The notes under the pieces are model-generated. The model was not told where the DNA came from. It worked only from the letters and a program-made list of their open reading frames with translations, and did no database searches. A DNA stretch of 64,000 nucleotides. Origin: Micromonospora echinaurantiaca (lineage in GTDB: Bacteria; Actinomycetota; Actinomycetes; Mycobacteriales; Micromonosporaceae). Shown here piece by piece: positions 29,179 to 36,970 of the stretch. The stretch spans positions 5,013,001-5,077,000 of the forward strand of contig NZ_LT607750.1 in the NCBI RefSeq assembly GCF_900090235.1, written 5' to 3'. Every line of letters begins with the position of its first letter. Positions within the stretch are counted from its first letter, which is position 1. Made by a program: the position numbers and the translations under genes.

Positions 29179-29952
29179 TCACCGGCCGGTGAAGTCCGGC
29201 TTGCGCTTCGCCACGAACGCGGCCATGCCCTCGCGCCGGTCGTCGGTGGCGAACAGCGCCGCGAAGAGCTGACTCTCCCAGGCCAGGCCGGAGTTGAGGT
29301 CCATGTCCAGGCCGCCGTCGACCGCGAGCTTCGCGGCGCGCAGCGCCTGCACCGGGCCGGTGAGGTACGGGCGGACCAGCTCGACAGCGGTGTCGTAGAC
29401 CTCGGCGGCCGGGGCGACCCGGTCGGCCAGGCCGATCCGCAGCGCCTCCTGGGCGTCGACCATCCGGCCGGACATGATCAGATCCTTGGCCCGGGCCGGG
29501 CCGACCAGCCGGGCCAGCCGCTGGGTGCCGCCCGCGCCGGGGATGATGCCGAGCTTGATCTCCGGCTGGCCGAGCTTGGCGTCCTCGGCCACCACCCGCC
29601 AGTCGCAGGCCAGCGCCAGCTCGCAGCCGCCGCCGAGGGCGTAACCGGTAATCGCCGCGACGACCGGCTTGGGGATCCGGGCGATCGCGCCGAGCGCGCT
29701 GGACAGGTCGGCCGCCCGCGCCGCCATGTCCACGTAGGACATGTCGGCCATCTCCTTGATGTCCGCGCCGGCGGCGAAGACCTTCTCCCCGCCGTACACG
29801 ATGACCGCGCGGACACCCGGGTCGGCGGTGGCCGCCGTCGCGGCGGCGCGCAACTCCTCCTGCACCTGGGTGTTCAACGCGTTCATCGGTGGCCGCTCCA
29901 GGCGGATGGTGCCGATCCCGTCCTTGGTCTCCAGCCGCACGAACTCGCTCAC
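29179..29952 (-). CDS. Enoyl-CoA hydratase/isomerase family protein
   Basis: A 257-residue crotonase. It has the oxyanion-hole region VFAAGADIKEMADMS and both catalytic glutamates (GGGCELALACD and GQPEIKLGIIPGAGGTQRL), so hydratase activity is plausible. I chose GTG 29952 (VSEFVRLETKDGIGTIRLERP) over the upstream start at 29988, because it fits the family and GAGG lies upstream. The acyl chain preference is not readable. Confidence 0.92.
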   Translation of the reverse strand: MSEFVRLETKDGIGTIRLERPPMNALNTQVQEELRAAATAATADPGVRAVIVYGGEKVFAAGADIKEMADMSYVDMAARAADLSSALGAIARIPKPVVAAITGYALGGGCELALACDWRVVAEDAKLGQPEIKLGIIPGAGGTQRLARLVGPARAKDLIMSGRMVDAQEALRIGLADRVAPAAEVYDTAVELVRPYLTGPVQALRAAKLAVDGGLDMDLNSGLAWESQLFAALFATDDRREGMAAFVAKRKPDFTGR

Positions 29953-30050
29953 GCGCACCCTCACTTCCTCGTCGAAGTCGCGAGCCAACCTTACGGCGCG
30001 ACCCGTCGGGGTAAGTAGTCTGGTATCAGCCCCGCTCAGGGAGTCCAGCG

Positions 30051-30527
30051 ATGATCACGTACTACGACGACAGGTCGGTCCAGGTCACCTCCACCGCCGT
30101 ACGGGTGGACGGCCGGACGTTTCCGCTCACCGAGATCAGCCTGGTGTGGCACCAGCGGGGCAGCCGGTCCTGGCGGGTGCTGGCCGGTCGGGGGGCGATC
30201 GGCGCGGCGCTGGCCGGGCCGCTGGTCGCGGCCGCGCTCGGCATCGCGCTGGCGCTCTGGCTGGACCGCTCGCCCACCGTCACGATCGCGATCGTCGGCG
30301 CCTCGGTGCTGGTCGGGCTCGCCGTCGGGCCGGTCGCCGACTTCCTCTTCGAGCACCTGGACCGCTCGTACGCCCGGGGCAGCCGGCAGCTGGAGCTCTG
30401 GGCGCGCTGGCGCGGCCACCCGGTACGACTGCTGCGGACCGGCGACGCGCTGCGCTTCGGCCAGATCTACCGCGCGGTGCAGCGGGCGGTGGAACGCAGC
30501 CAGCCGGCGGCGGCCCGCCGCGGTTAG
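30051..30527 (+). CDS. DUF6232-like membrane protein, copy 1
   Basis: A 158-residue protein. The N-terminal cytosolic part (MITYYDDRSVQVTSTAVRVDGRTFPLTEISLVWHQRGSRSW) is followed by two membrane helices (~50-95) and a C-terminal LDRSYARGSRQLELWARWRGHPVRLLRTGDALRFGQIYRAVQRAVER. It is paralogous to the gene at 31169 over its whole length. The ATG follows AGGGAG. The family is widespread in actinobacteria and its function is unknown. Confidence 0.85.
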   Translation: MITYYDDRSVQVTSTAVRVDGRTFPLTEISLVWHQRGSRSWRVLAGRGAIGAALAGPLVAAALGIALALWLDRSPTVTIAIVGASVLVGLAVGPVADFLFEHLDRSYARGSRQLELWARWRGHPVRLLRTGDALRFGQIYRAVQRAVERSQPAAARRG

Positions 30528-30530
30528 CGC

Positions 30531-30878
30531 TCAGAACTCGATCGGACCGTCCGGCAGCACGCCCAGCCCGCGCAGCAGCCCGAACAGGTCCTGCTCGCCC
30601 CAGAACTGGACGATCACGCCACCGGCCAGCCGGTACATCTTGCAGGCGCTCTGCACCGCGGTCGCGCCGGTGGCGTCCCGCCGGTAGGTCTGCGCCAGCG
30701 AGACCACGACCCGGTCCCCGGCGGCGAAGAGTTCGACGATCTCCTGGTCGAGCACGGTCAGCCCGGGCGAGGCGACCGCCTGCTCGACGAAGCGCCGGCC
30801 CCGCACCGCGGTGCCGGAGCCGTAGATGGCCACGTCCTCGGCCACCACCGCGCGTACCTCGGCCAGATCCTTCGTCAC
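30531..30878 (-). CDS. NTF2-like (SnoaL-type) protein with disrupted 5' end
   Basis: A 115-codon frame for an NTF2 fold (VVAEDVAIYGSGTAVRGRRFVEQAVASPGLTVLDQEIVELFAAGDRVVVSLAQTYRRD ... VQFWGEQDLFGLLRGLGVLP). The GTG at 30878 is probably not the ancestral start: in frame upstream the reading is V-A-E-Q-E-R-N-I-G-T-E-stop-E-R-N-I-E-A-V-R-R-Y-L-R-T-F before VTKDLAEV. A 24-bp duplication and a TAG (30921-30923) separate an upstream GTG (30956) from the rest. The protein either starts late, lacking part of helix 1, or the gene is dying. Confidence 0.75.
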   Translation of the reverse strand: MTKDLAEVRAVVAEDVAIYGSGTAVRGRRFVEQAVASPGLTVLDQEIVELFAAGDRVVVSLAQTYRRDATGATAVQSACKMYRLAGGVIVQFWGEQDLFGLLRGLGVLPDGPIEF

Positions 30879-30905
30879 GAAGGTCCGCAGGTAGCGGCGG
30901 ACCGC

Positions 30906-30947
30906 CTCGATGTTGCGCTCCTACTCGGTCCCGATGTTGCGCTCCTG
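30906..30947 (-). repeat. 24-bp-period duplication creating an in-frame stop
   Basis: The minus-strand stretch AGGAGCGCAACATCG occurs twice, 24 bp apart. The first copy is preceded by C (CAG codon) and the second by T (TAG). The duplication keeps frame, but its second copy is a stop codon in the NTF2-like gene's 5' extension. Confidence 0.8.
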
Positions 30948-31157
30948 CTCGGCCACGAGCCGGACGCTATCCGACCGGCGGCCGCCGCACCGCCCCGGTC
31001 CGCCACCGTTGGGCGGGCCACTCCCGCGCGCACTGTGGGGCTGATGTCGTGGACGACTCAGCGCCACACCCGCGCCCTCGGGTCCCGGTGGTCGTTCGAC
31101 GGGCCGGTTGGTCGTTCGACGGCCCGTGGGCGACGCGCCGGGTTGCCGGGAAGTGCT

Positions 31158-31163
31158 TAAGCT
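31158..31163 (+). promoter_or_regulatory. -10 element before DUF6232-like copy 2
   Basis: TAAGCT, five bases, then ATG 31169, with no Shine-Dalgarno. This is a likely leaderless start. A direct repeat TGGTCGTTCGACGG at 31088 and 31108 lies upstream. Confidence 0.45.
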
Positions 31164-31168
31164 TAGTG

Positions 31169-31651
31169 ATGACCCTCTATTACCGGGACGACGCGGTGCA
31201 GGTGACCTCCGAGTCGATCCGGGCGGGCGGCCATACCGTGGCGATCGCCGACCTGACGTACGTCTGGCATGACCGCGGGCGGACCACGGCGGCGGTCCGG
31301 GGGCGGGTGCTCGGCCGGGGCGTGCTGGTCCTGCTGTTGTCGCTGCCGCCGCTGCTCGCGGTGGTCTGCGTGCTCTCGCTGGCCTGGTCGGCGCAGGACC
31401 GGGGCGAGTGGCGGCTGGCGCTGGTCATCCTGGCCGCGTGCACGGTCGGCGCGCTGGCCCTGACCCCGTTCCTGGAGGTACCGCTCGGCTGGCTGGACCG
31501 CTCCTACGAGCGCGGCAACCGGGTGCACGAGCTCTGGGTGCAGCACCACGGGCGGGAGGAGCTGCTGCTGCGTACGCCGGACGCGCTGCGGTTCGGCCAG
31601 ATCTACCGCGCCGTGCAGCGGGCCGTCGAGCAGCACGGGCCGGTCGGCTGA
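31169..31651 (+). CDS. DUF6232-like membrane protein, copy 2
   Basis: A 160-residue paralogue of the gene at 30051: MTLYYRDDAVQVTSESIRAGGHTVAIADLTYVWHDRGRTTAAVR, two membrane helices, and LDRSYERGNRVHELWVQHHGREELLLRTPDALRFGQIYRAVQRAVEQ. The ATG follows TAAGCT by 5 nt; GTG 31166 is an alternative. The two copies bracket the NTF2-like gene, pointing to a local duplication. Confidence 0.83.
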   Translation: MTLYYRDDAVQVTSESIRAGGHTVAIADLTYVWHDRGRTTAAVRGRVLGRGVLVLLLSLPPLLAVVCVLSLAWSAQDRGEWRLALVILAACTVGALALTPFLEVPLGWLDRSYERGNRVHELWVQHHGREELLLRTPDALRFGQIYRAVQRAVEQHGPVG

Positions 31652-31694
31652 CGCCGCCGGGCGGTTGTCGCGGCGACGCCGCACACTTGGTGCC

Positions 31695-32423
31695 ATGGCG
31701 ATTCCCCTCCCCCGGCCCGCCGCGGTCGTCGGTCTCACCCGCTCCGCCCTCGACCAGGCCCTCGGTTCGGCCGCGTCGTTCGCCGCCGTGCCGGTCCGCG
31801 CGTTCGCGGTGCTCGACGGGGTGGAGGCCCTGCTGGCGCGGATCAACGGCGTGGTGGACCGGATCGAGCAGACGCTGGACCGCACCGACCGGGTGCTCAC
31901 CGACGCCGAGGCCGCGGTCCGCGAGGTCGCCGTGATCAGTGCCGCCGCGACCGCCGCGATCGACAACGCGACCGAGGTGGCCGCCGCGGCCACGGTGGTG
32001 GTCAACGAGGCCGACAAGGTGGCCCGGACGGCCGCCACGGTGGTCGCCGAGGCCGACTCGGCGGCCGGCCGGGTGACGGCCACGGTGGGCACCGCGGCGG
32101 AGGCGGCGGCCACCGCCGCGGAGCTGCTGGCCGCGTACGAGCCGGCGCTGCGCCGGGCCGCGCCGATGGCGAACCGCTTCGTCGAGCAGCTCAGCCACGA
32201 GGAGGTGACCGCCGCGATCCGGCTCGTCGACGAGCTGCCGAAACTCAAGCAGCACCTGACCTCGGACATCCTGCCCATCCTGGCCACCCTGGACCGGGTC
32301 GGCCCGGACCTGCACGACCTGCTCGACGTGACCCGCGACCTGAAGCTCGCCGTGGCCGGCATCCCCGGGCTGAACATGCTCCGCCGGCGGGGCGAGAAGC
32401 TCACCGACGACGCCGAGGGGTGA
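31695..32423 (+). CDS. Hypothetical Ala-rich amphipathic-helix protein
   Basis: A 242-residue protein starting MAIPLPRPAAVVGLTRSALDQALGSAASFAAVPVRAF. Residues ~40-150 are a long heptad-like run (VEALLARINGVVDRIEQTLDRTDRVLTDAEAAVREVAVI, then TATVGTAAEAAATAAELLAAY) as in apolipoprotein- or phasin-like coils. The C-terminal part (LPKLKQHLTSDILPILATLDRVGPDLHDLLDVTRDLKLAVAGIPGLNML) suggests membrane or granule association. I do not recognise a named family. It is 43 bp after the DUF6232-like copy. Confidence 0.8.
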   Translation: MAIPLPRPAAVVGLTRSALDQALGSAASFAAVPVRAFAVLDGVEALLARINGVVDRIEQTLDRTDRVLTDAEAAVREVAVISAAATAAIDNATEVAAAATVVVNEADKVARTAATVVAEADSAAGRVTATVGTAAEAAATAAELLAAYEPALRRAAPMANRFVEQLSHEEVTAAIRLVDELPKLKQHLTSDILPILATLDRVGPDLHDLLDVTRDLKLAVAGIPGLNMLRRRGEKLTDDAEG

Positions 32424-32438
32424 CCGGCCCGGCGGCGG

Positions 32439-32897
32439 TCAGCAGTCGCAGGTGGTGGTGGCCCGGGGCGCGGTCAGGTCGTCGACCGGGCGGCGGGTCA
32501 GCCCCGTCCCGGTGACCACCGGCAACCCCTCGCGCACCCAGTACTCGTACCCGCCGATCAGTTCCTTGACGGCGAAGCCGAGCCGGGCGAACTCCAGCGC
32601 GGCCCGGGTGGCGCCGTTGCAGCCCGGGCCCCAGCAGTAGGTGACCACCCGGGACCCGGCCGGCACCAGGCCGGTGGCCCGCCCGGCGATCTCGGCGGTC
32701 GGCAGGTGCACCGCGCCGGGCAGGTGCCCCTGGGCCCAGGCGGCGGCGCCCCGGGAGTCGACCACCACCAGACCTGGCGTCCGGGCGGTCAGGTCGGCGT
32801 GCACGTCGCTGACGTCGGTTTCGAAGGTCAGCCGGGCGAGGAAGTGGGCGGCGGCGACCGTCGGCTCGGCGGCCGGTACGGCGAAGGTCTGTGTCAT
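32439..32897 (-). CDS. Rhodanese-like sulfurtransferase
   Basis: A 152-residue single-domain rhodanese. DLTARTPGLVVVDSRGAAAWAQGHLPGAVHLPTAEI is the typical first half. The active-site loop is TYCWGPGCNGATRAALEFARLGF, with Cys in the catalytic position; the loop is short and Gly/Pro-rich. The tail GGYEYWVREGLPVV matches the family end. The C-terminal TTTCDC adds two more cysteines. It is divergent from the GlxA-like regulator. Confidence 0.9.
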   Translation of the reverse strand: MTQTFAVPAAEPTVAAAHFLARLTFETDVSDVHADLTARTPGLVVVDSRGAAAWAQGHLPGAVHLPTAEIAGRATGLVPAGSRVVTYCWGPGCNGATRAALEFARLGFAVKELIGGYEYWVREGLPVVTGTGLTRRPVDDLTAPRATTTCDC

Positions 32898-32956
32898 GCC
32901 CACGATCCTCCGGTGGTCTGGCCGGCCGGGCGAGTGGCGGGAACGACGACGAGCGC

Positions 32957-32962
32957 TAACAT
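32957..32962 (+). promoter_or_regulatory. -10 element, leaderless start of the GlxA-like regulator
   Basis: TAACAT, six bases (CTCGCC), then ATG 32969; no Shine-Dalgarno. Confidence 0.55.
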
Positions 32963-32968
32963 CTCGCC

Positions 32969-34045
32969 ATGTCCCTGCGCGCCCCGGCCGACCGTAGCGT
33001 CGCCGTGCTGGCGTACCCGGGGATGTCGGTCTTCGAGACCGGCATCGTCACCGAGGTGTTCGGGCTGCCCCGGCCCGAGTTCGACGTGGACTGGTACCAG
33101 CTGACCGTCTGCGCCGAGCGCCCCGGCCCGGTGCCGGTCGTCGGCGGGGCCAGCCTGCACACCCCGTACGGGCTGGACGTGCTGGCCGGTGCCGCGACGG
33201 TGATCGTGCCCGGGGTGCCGGACGTCACCGTCGACCCGTCACCGGAACTGGTCGCCGCGCTGCGCCGGGCGCACCGGGCCGGCGCCCGGATCATGTCCAT
33301 CTGCTCCGGCGCGTTCGCGCTGGCCGGTGCCGGGCTGCTGGACGGCCGGCGGGCCACCACCCACTGGCGGTACGCGGACCTGCTGGCCCGCCGGTATCCA
33401 CGGGTCGAGGTGGACCCGGGCGTGCTCTACCTCGACGACGGTGACCTGCTCACCAGCGCCGGCAGCGCGGCCGGCCTGGACCTCTGCGTGCACCTGGTCC
33501 GCCGGGACCACGGTGCGGCCATCGCCAACGCGGTCGCCCGCCGGCTGGTGATCCCGCCGCACCGCGACGGCGGTCAGGCCCAGTTCATCGAGGCGCCGGT
33601 GACCGTCGACCCGGACGACGACCGGATCGCCGCAAGCATCGCCTGGGCGCTGGCGCACCTGGCGGAGCCGGTCACCGTCGACCGGCTGGCCCGGCAGGCG
33701 CACATGTCGCCGCGCACCTACCTGCGGCACTTCGCCCGGGCCACCGGCACCAGCCCGATCCGCTGGCTGGTCGACCAGCGGGTCCGGGCCAGCCTGCCGT
33801 TGCTGGAGGGCACCGACGCGCCGGTCGAGGAGATCGCCGCGGCCGTCGGGTTCGACAGCCCGGTCACCTACCGCCACCACTTCGGCCGGGCCATGCACAC
33901 GTCGCCGTCGGCGTACCGCCGCGCCTTCCGCAGCGGCACGGCCGGCCACGCGGCCGGCCCGGCGGACGGACGTCCGGCGACAGTGGACGGGCGGACCGAC
34001 CCGGCAGCCGACCGGACCGGCCTGGCCGGGCTGCGCACCGGGTAG
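32969..34045 (+). CDS. GlxA-type transcriptional regulator (DJ-1/PfpI + AraC)
   Basis: A 358-residue regulator. Residues ~8-180 form a DJ-1/PfpI-like domain (VAVLAYPGMSVFETGIVTEVFGLPR, IMSICSGAFALAGAGLLDGRRATTHW with the nucleophile-elbow Cys). Residues ~215-315 form an AraC domain with two HTHs (VDRLARQAHMSPRTYLRHFARATGTSPIRWLVDQRV and VEEIAAAVGFDSPVTYRHHFGRAMHTSPSAYRRAF). The tail is disordered and Pro/Asp-rich. The likely target is the divergent rhodanese gene or itself. Confidence 0.92.
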   Translation: MSLRAPADRSVAVLAYPGMSVFETGIVTEVFGLPRPEFDVDWYQLTVCAERPGPVPVVGGASLHTPYGLDVLAGAATVIVPGVPDVTVDPSPELVAALRRAHRAGARIMSICSGAFALAGAGLLDGRRATTHWRYADLLARRYPRVEVDPGVLYLDDGDLLTSAGSAAGLDLCVHLVRRDHGAAIANAVARRLVIPPHRDGGQAQFIEAPVTVDPDDDRIAASIAWALAHLAEPVTVDRLARQAHMSPRTYLRHFARATGTSPIRWLVDQRVRASLPLLEGTDAPVEEIAAAVGFDSPVTYRHHFGRAMHTSPSAYRRAFRSGTAGHAAGPADGRPATVDGRTDPAADRTGLAGLRTG

Positions 34046-34051
34046 CGCCGG

Positions 34052-34948
34052 TCAGCCCGGGACGTACAGCTCGTCGATCTCGGCCCGGCGGGGCAGCGCC
34101 ACCGAGGCGCCGAGCCGCCGGGCGCACGCCGCGCCGGCGGCGGCCGCCCAGCGCACCGCGTCGACCAGGTCCCGACCCTCGCCCCAGGCGACCGCGAGGG
34201 CGGCGGTGAACGCGTCGCCGGCGCCGGTGGAGTCGACCACGTCGACCTTCACCGCCGGCACGTGCACGTCGGTGCCGTCCCGGTCGCCGTACCAGGCACC
34301 CTCGGCGCCGAGGGTGAGCACCGCCCGGGGCACCAGGTCGAGCAGGGCGCGCGGCTCGTCCCGGCCCCGGCCGGTGAGCGCCCGCGCCTCGTTCTCGTTG
34401 ACCACCAGCAGGTCCACCGCGGCCAGCAGCTCGGCGGGCACCGGCCGGGCCGGCGCCGCGTTGAGCACCACCCGGGTGCCGGCCGCGCGGGCGGCCAGCG
34501 CCGCGGCGGTCACCGTCTCCACCGGCACCTCCAGCTGGGCGACCAGCACGTCCGCGTCCCGTACGGCGGCCAGTTCGGCCTCGGTGAGCCCGGTGAACGC
34601 GCCGTTCGCGCCGGGAGTGACCAGGATGGCGTTCTCCCCGTCGGCGTTCACCATCACCAGGGCGACACCGGAGGCCCCGTACACCACCCGCAGCTGCCCG
34701 GTGTCCACGCCGGCCGCGGTGATCCGGGCCCGCAGGGTGACCCCGAACGAGTCGGAGCCGATCGCGCCGAGGAAGGCGCAGGCGGCGCCGGCCCGGGCGG
34801 CGGCGACCGCCTGGTTGGCGCCCTTGCCGCCGGGCACCGTCACGAAGTCCGTGCCGAGCAGGGTCTCGCCCGGCCGGGGCAGGGCGGGAGCGGTGGCCAC
34901 CAGGTCCATGTTGGCGCTGCCGACCACGACCACCCGGGTCTGCCGCAC
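34052..34948 (-). CDS. rbsK: Ribokinase
   Basis: A PfkB-family sugar kinase of 298 residues that phosphorylates ribose at O5. It has the N-terminal GSANMDLVATAPALPRPGETLLG, the sugar-binding VPGGKGANQAVAAARAGA, and the ATP/anion-hole motif DSTGAGDAFTAALAVAWGEG. The GTG start at 34948 follows AAGGAGG at ideal spacing; the open frame continues upstream into the ABC ATPase gene without support. No rbs transporter is present. Other pentose or purine-ribose substrates remain possible. Confidence 0.9.
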   Translation of the reverse strand: MRQTRVVVVGSANMDLVATAPALPRPGETLLGTDFVTVPGGKGANQAVAAARAGAACAFLGAIGSDSFGVTLRARITAAGVDTGQLRVVYGASGVALVMVNADGENAILVTPGANGAFTGLTEAELAAVRDADVLVAQLEVPVETVTAAALAARAAGTRVVLNAAPARPVPAELLAAVDLLVVNENEARALTGRGRDEPRALLDLVPRAVLTLGAEGAWYGDRDGTDVHVPAVKVDVVDSTGAGDAFTAALAVAWGEGRDLVDAVRWAAAAGAACARRLGASVALPRRAEIDELYVPG

Positions 34949-34970
34949 GCTGGCCTCCTTACCGCGGCCC

Positions 34971-35813
34971 TCAGGCCGCGCGAGCCGTGTACCGGTCGCC
35001 GGAGCGCTGGACCACCAGCGGCAGGCCGAAGGCCTTGGAGAGGTTGTCCCCGGTGAGCGTCTCGCCGAGCAGCCCCTGCGCCACCACACCACCCTCACGC
35101 AGCAGCAGCGCGTGGGTGAAGCCGGGCGGGATCTCCTCCACGTGGTGGGTGACCAGCACCATCGCCGGGGCGTCCGGGTCCTGCGCCAGCTCGGCGAGCC
35201 GGGCCACCAGGTCCTCCCGGCCGCCCAGGTCGAGCCCGGCCGCGGGCTCGTCGAGCAGCAGCAGCTCCGGGTCGGTCATCAGGGCGCGGGCGATCTGCAC
35301 CCGCTTGCGCTCCCCCTCCGACAGGGTGCCGTAGCTGCGCTCCGCGAGGCCGCCGACGCCGAGCTGGCCGAGCAGCGCGCGGGCGCGGGCCTCGTCGGTG
35401 GGGTCGTAGCTCTCCCGCCAGCGGCCGACCACCGACCAGGCGGCGGTCACCACCACGTCGGTGACCCGCTCGTCGGCGGGCACCCGCTCGGCGAGCGCGG
35501 CGGTGGAGAGCCCGATCCGGGTACGCAGCTCGGTCAGGTCGGTACGGCCGATCCGCTCGCCGAGCACGTGTGCGACGCCGGTGGTCGGGTGCAGCCGGCC
35601 GGCCGCGATGTTGAGCAGGGTGGTCTTGCCGGCGCCGTTCGGGCCGAGCACGACCCAGCGCTCGTCCAGCTCGACCCGCCAGGTGAGGTCGTGCAGCAGG
35701 GCGGTGCCGGACCGGCGTACGCCGACGCCGTCGAGGCTGACCACCAGATCCGCGTCCACGGGCGGGGGTGCGGGTGCGGCGCCGCCGGCGCCGGGGATCA
35801 GGTCACCAGTCAC
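34971..35813 (-). CDS. Stand-alone ABC ATP-binding protein
   Basis: A ~280-residue soluble ATPase. Walker A is VVLGPNGAGKTTLLNIAAG, signature YGTLSEGERKRVQIARAL, Walker B LLLLDEPAAGLDLGG, H-loop LVTHHVEEIP. No membrane partner is adjacent; ribokinase is next downstream. It resembles the orphan PhnL/YlmA/ModF-like ATPases of actinobacteria, whose role is uncertain. GTG 35813 is chosen over TTG 35825. Confidence 0.85.
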   Translation of the reverse strand: MTGDLIPGAGGAAPAPPPVDADLVVSLDGVGVRRSGTALLHDLTWRVELDERWVVLGPNGAGKTTLLNIAAGRLHPTTGVAHVLGERIGRTDLTELRTRIGLSTAALAERVPADERVTDVVVTAAWSVVGRWRESYDPTDEARARALLGQLGVGGLAERSYGTLSEGERKRVQIARALMTDPELLLLDEPAAGLDLGGREDLVARLAELAQDPDAPAMVLVTHHVEEIPPGFTHALLLREGGVVAQGLLGETLTGDNLSKAFGLPLVVQRSGDRYTARAA

Positions 35814-35944
35814 CCGACCATCCAACCACGCAGCGCCGCGGTGCCCCCCATGGGCGGCGGGCCGGCCGTATGGTGGGGCGCCGTGTCGTTGGTCACCCCA
35901 CCCGGAGGACGGTTCATGCCCGGTCGGAGCAGGGAGCCGCGCGG

Positions 35945-36970
35945 ATGAGCGCGGTCATCGAGATCGAGGGTCTGCGCAAGACCTTCCACAGTCTGCGGCA
36001 CGGCCGCCGGGTCGCGGTCGACGGCTTCGACCTGCTCGTGGAACCCGGTCAGATCCACGGCTTCCTCGGCCCGAACGGCTCCGGCAAGACCACCACGTTG
36101 CGCGCCCTGCTCGGCCTGGTCCGCGCCGACGCGGGGCGGATGACGGTGCTCGGCGCGCGGTCGCCGGAGCAGCTGCCCCAGGTGTCCGGGCGGGTCGGGG
36201 CGATCGTGGAGAGCCCGCAGTTCTTCGGCAACTTCACCGCCCACCGCACGCTGCGGCTGCTCGCCCGGGCCGGCGGCGTTCCGGTCTCCCGGGTCGACGA
36301 GGTGTTGACCCAGGTCGGCCTGTACGACCGCGGCCACGAGCGGGTCAAGGGCTACTCGCTCGGCATGAAGCAGCGCCTCGCCGTCGCCTCCGCCCTGCTC
36401 AAGGACCCGGAGCTGCTGATCCTCGACGAGCCGGCGAACGGGCTGGACCCGGCCGGCATCCGGGAGATGCGGGACCTGATGCGGTCGCTGGCCGCGGCCG
36501 GGGTGACCGTGCTGGTGTCCAGCCACATCCTGGCCGAGATCCAGCTGATCTGCGACCACGTCACGATCATCTCCCGGGGCCGACGGGTGGCGGCCGGCCG
36601 GGTGGACGAGGTGCTGGCCGGCTTCGACCGGCACGAGTTCCTGGTCCGGGTGGCCGAGCCGGCGCGGGCGGTCGAGTTGCTCGGCGCCGCCGGGCTGGCC
36701 GCCACCGCGCACGACGACCACCTGACCGTGGCCGAGGTGACCGACCCGACCGTCGTCAGCCGCACCCTCGGTGAGCAGGGCATCTGGGTGAGCGAGCTGA
36801 CCCCGCTGCGGCCGGACCTGGAGAGCGTCTTCCTGGAGCTGACCGGCACGGCCGGGCATCCGGGGGTACCCCGGCAGGTCGACGACTCGGTGCTGCCCGA
36901 CCGCCCGACGCCGGACGCGACGATCGACCTCGACGCGGGGGTCGGCGAGACCAGAGGAGTGGACGCGTGA
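35945..36970 (+). CDS. ABC transporter ATP-binding protein
   Basis: A 341-residue CcmA-type ATPase. Walker A is GFLGPNGSGKTT, signature GYSLGMKQRLAVASALL, Walker B LLILDEPANGLDPAGI. A C-terminal ~100-residue domain follows, ending LRPDLESVFLELTG and an acidic tail. The ATG at 35945 follows GGGAG. It overlaps the permease gene by 4 bp (GTGA). Confidence 0.92.
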   Translation: MSAVIEIEGLRKTFHSLRHGRRVAVDGFDLLVEPGQIHGFLGPNGSGKTTTLRALLGLVRADAGRMTVLGARSPEQLPQVSGRVGAIVESPQFFGNFTAHRTLRLLARAGGVPVSRVDEVLTQVGLYDRGHERVKGYSLGMKQRLAVASALLKDPELLILDEPANGLDPAGIREMRDLMRSLAAAGVTVLVSSHILAEIQLICDHVTIISRGRRVAAGRVDEVLAGFDRHEFLVRVAEPARAVELLGAAGLAATAHDDHLTVAEVTDPTVVSRTLGEQGIWVSELTPLRPDLESVFLELTGTAGHPGVPRQVDDSVLPDRPTPDATIDLDAGVGETRGVDA

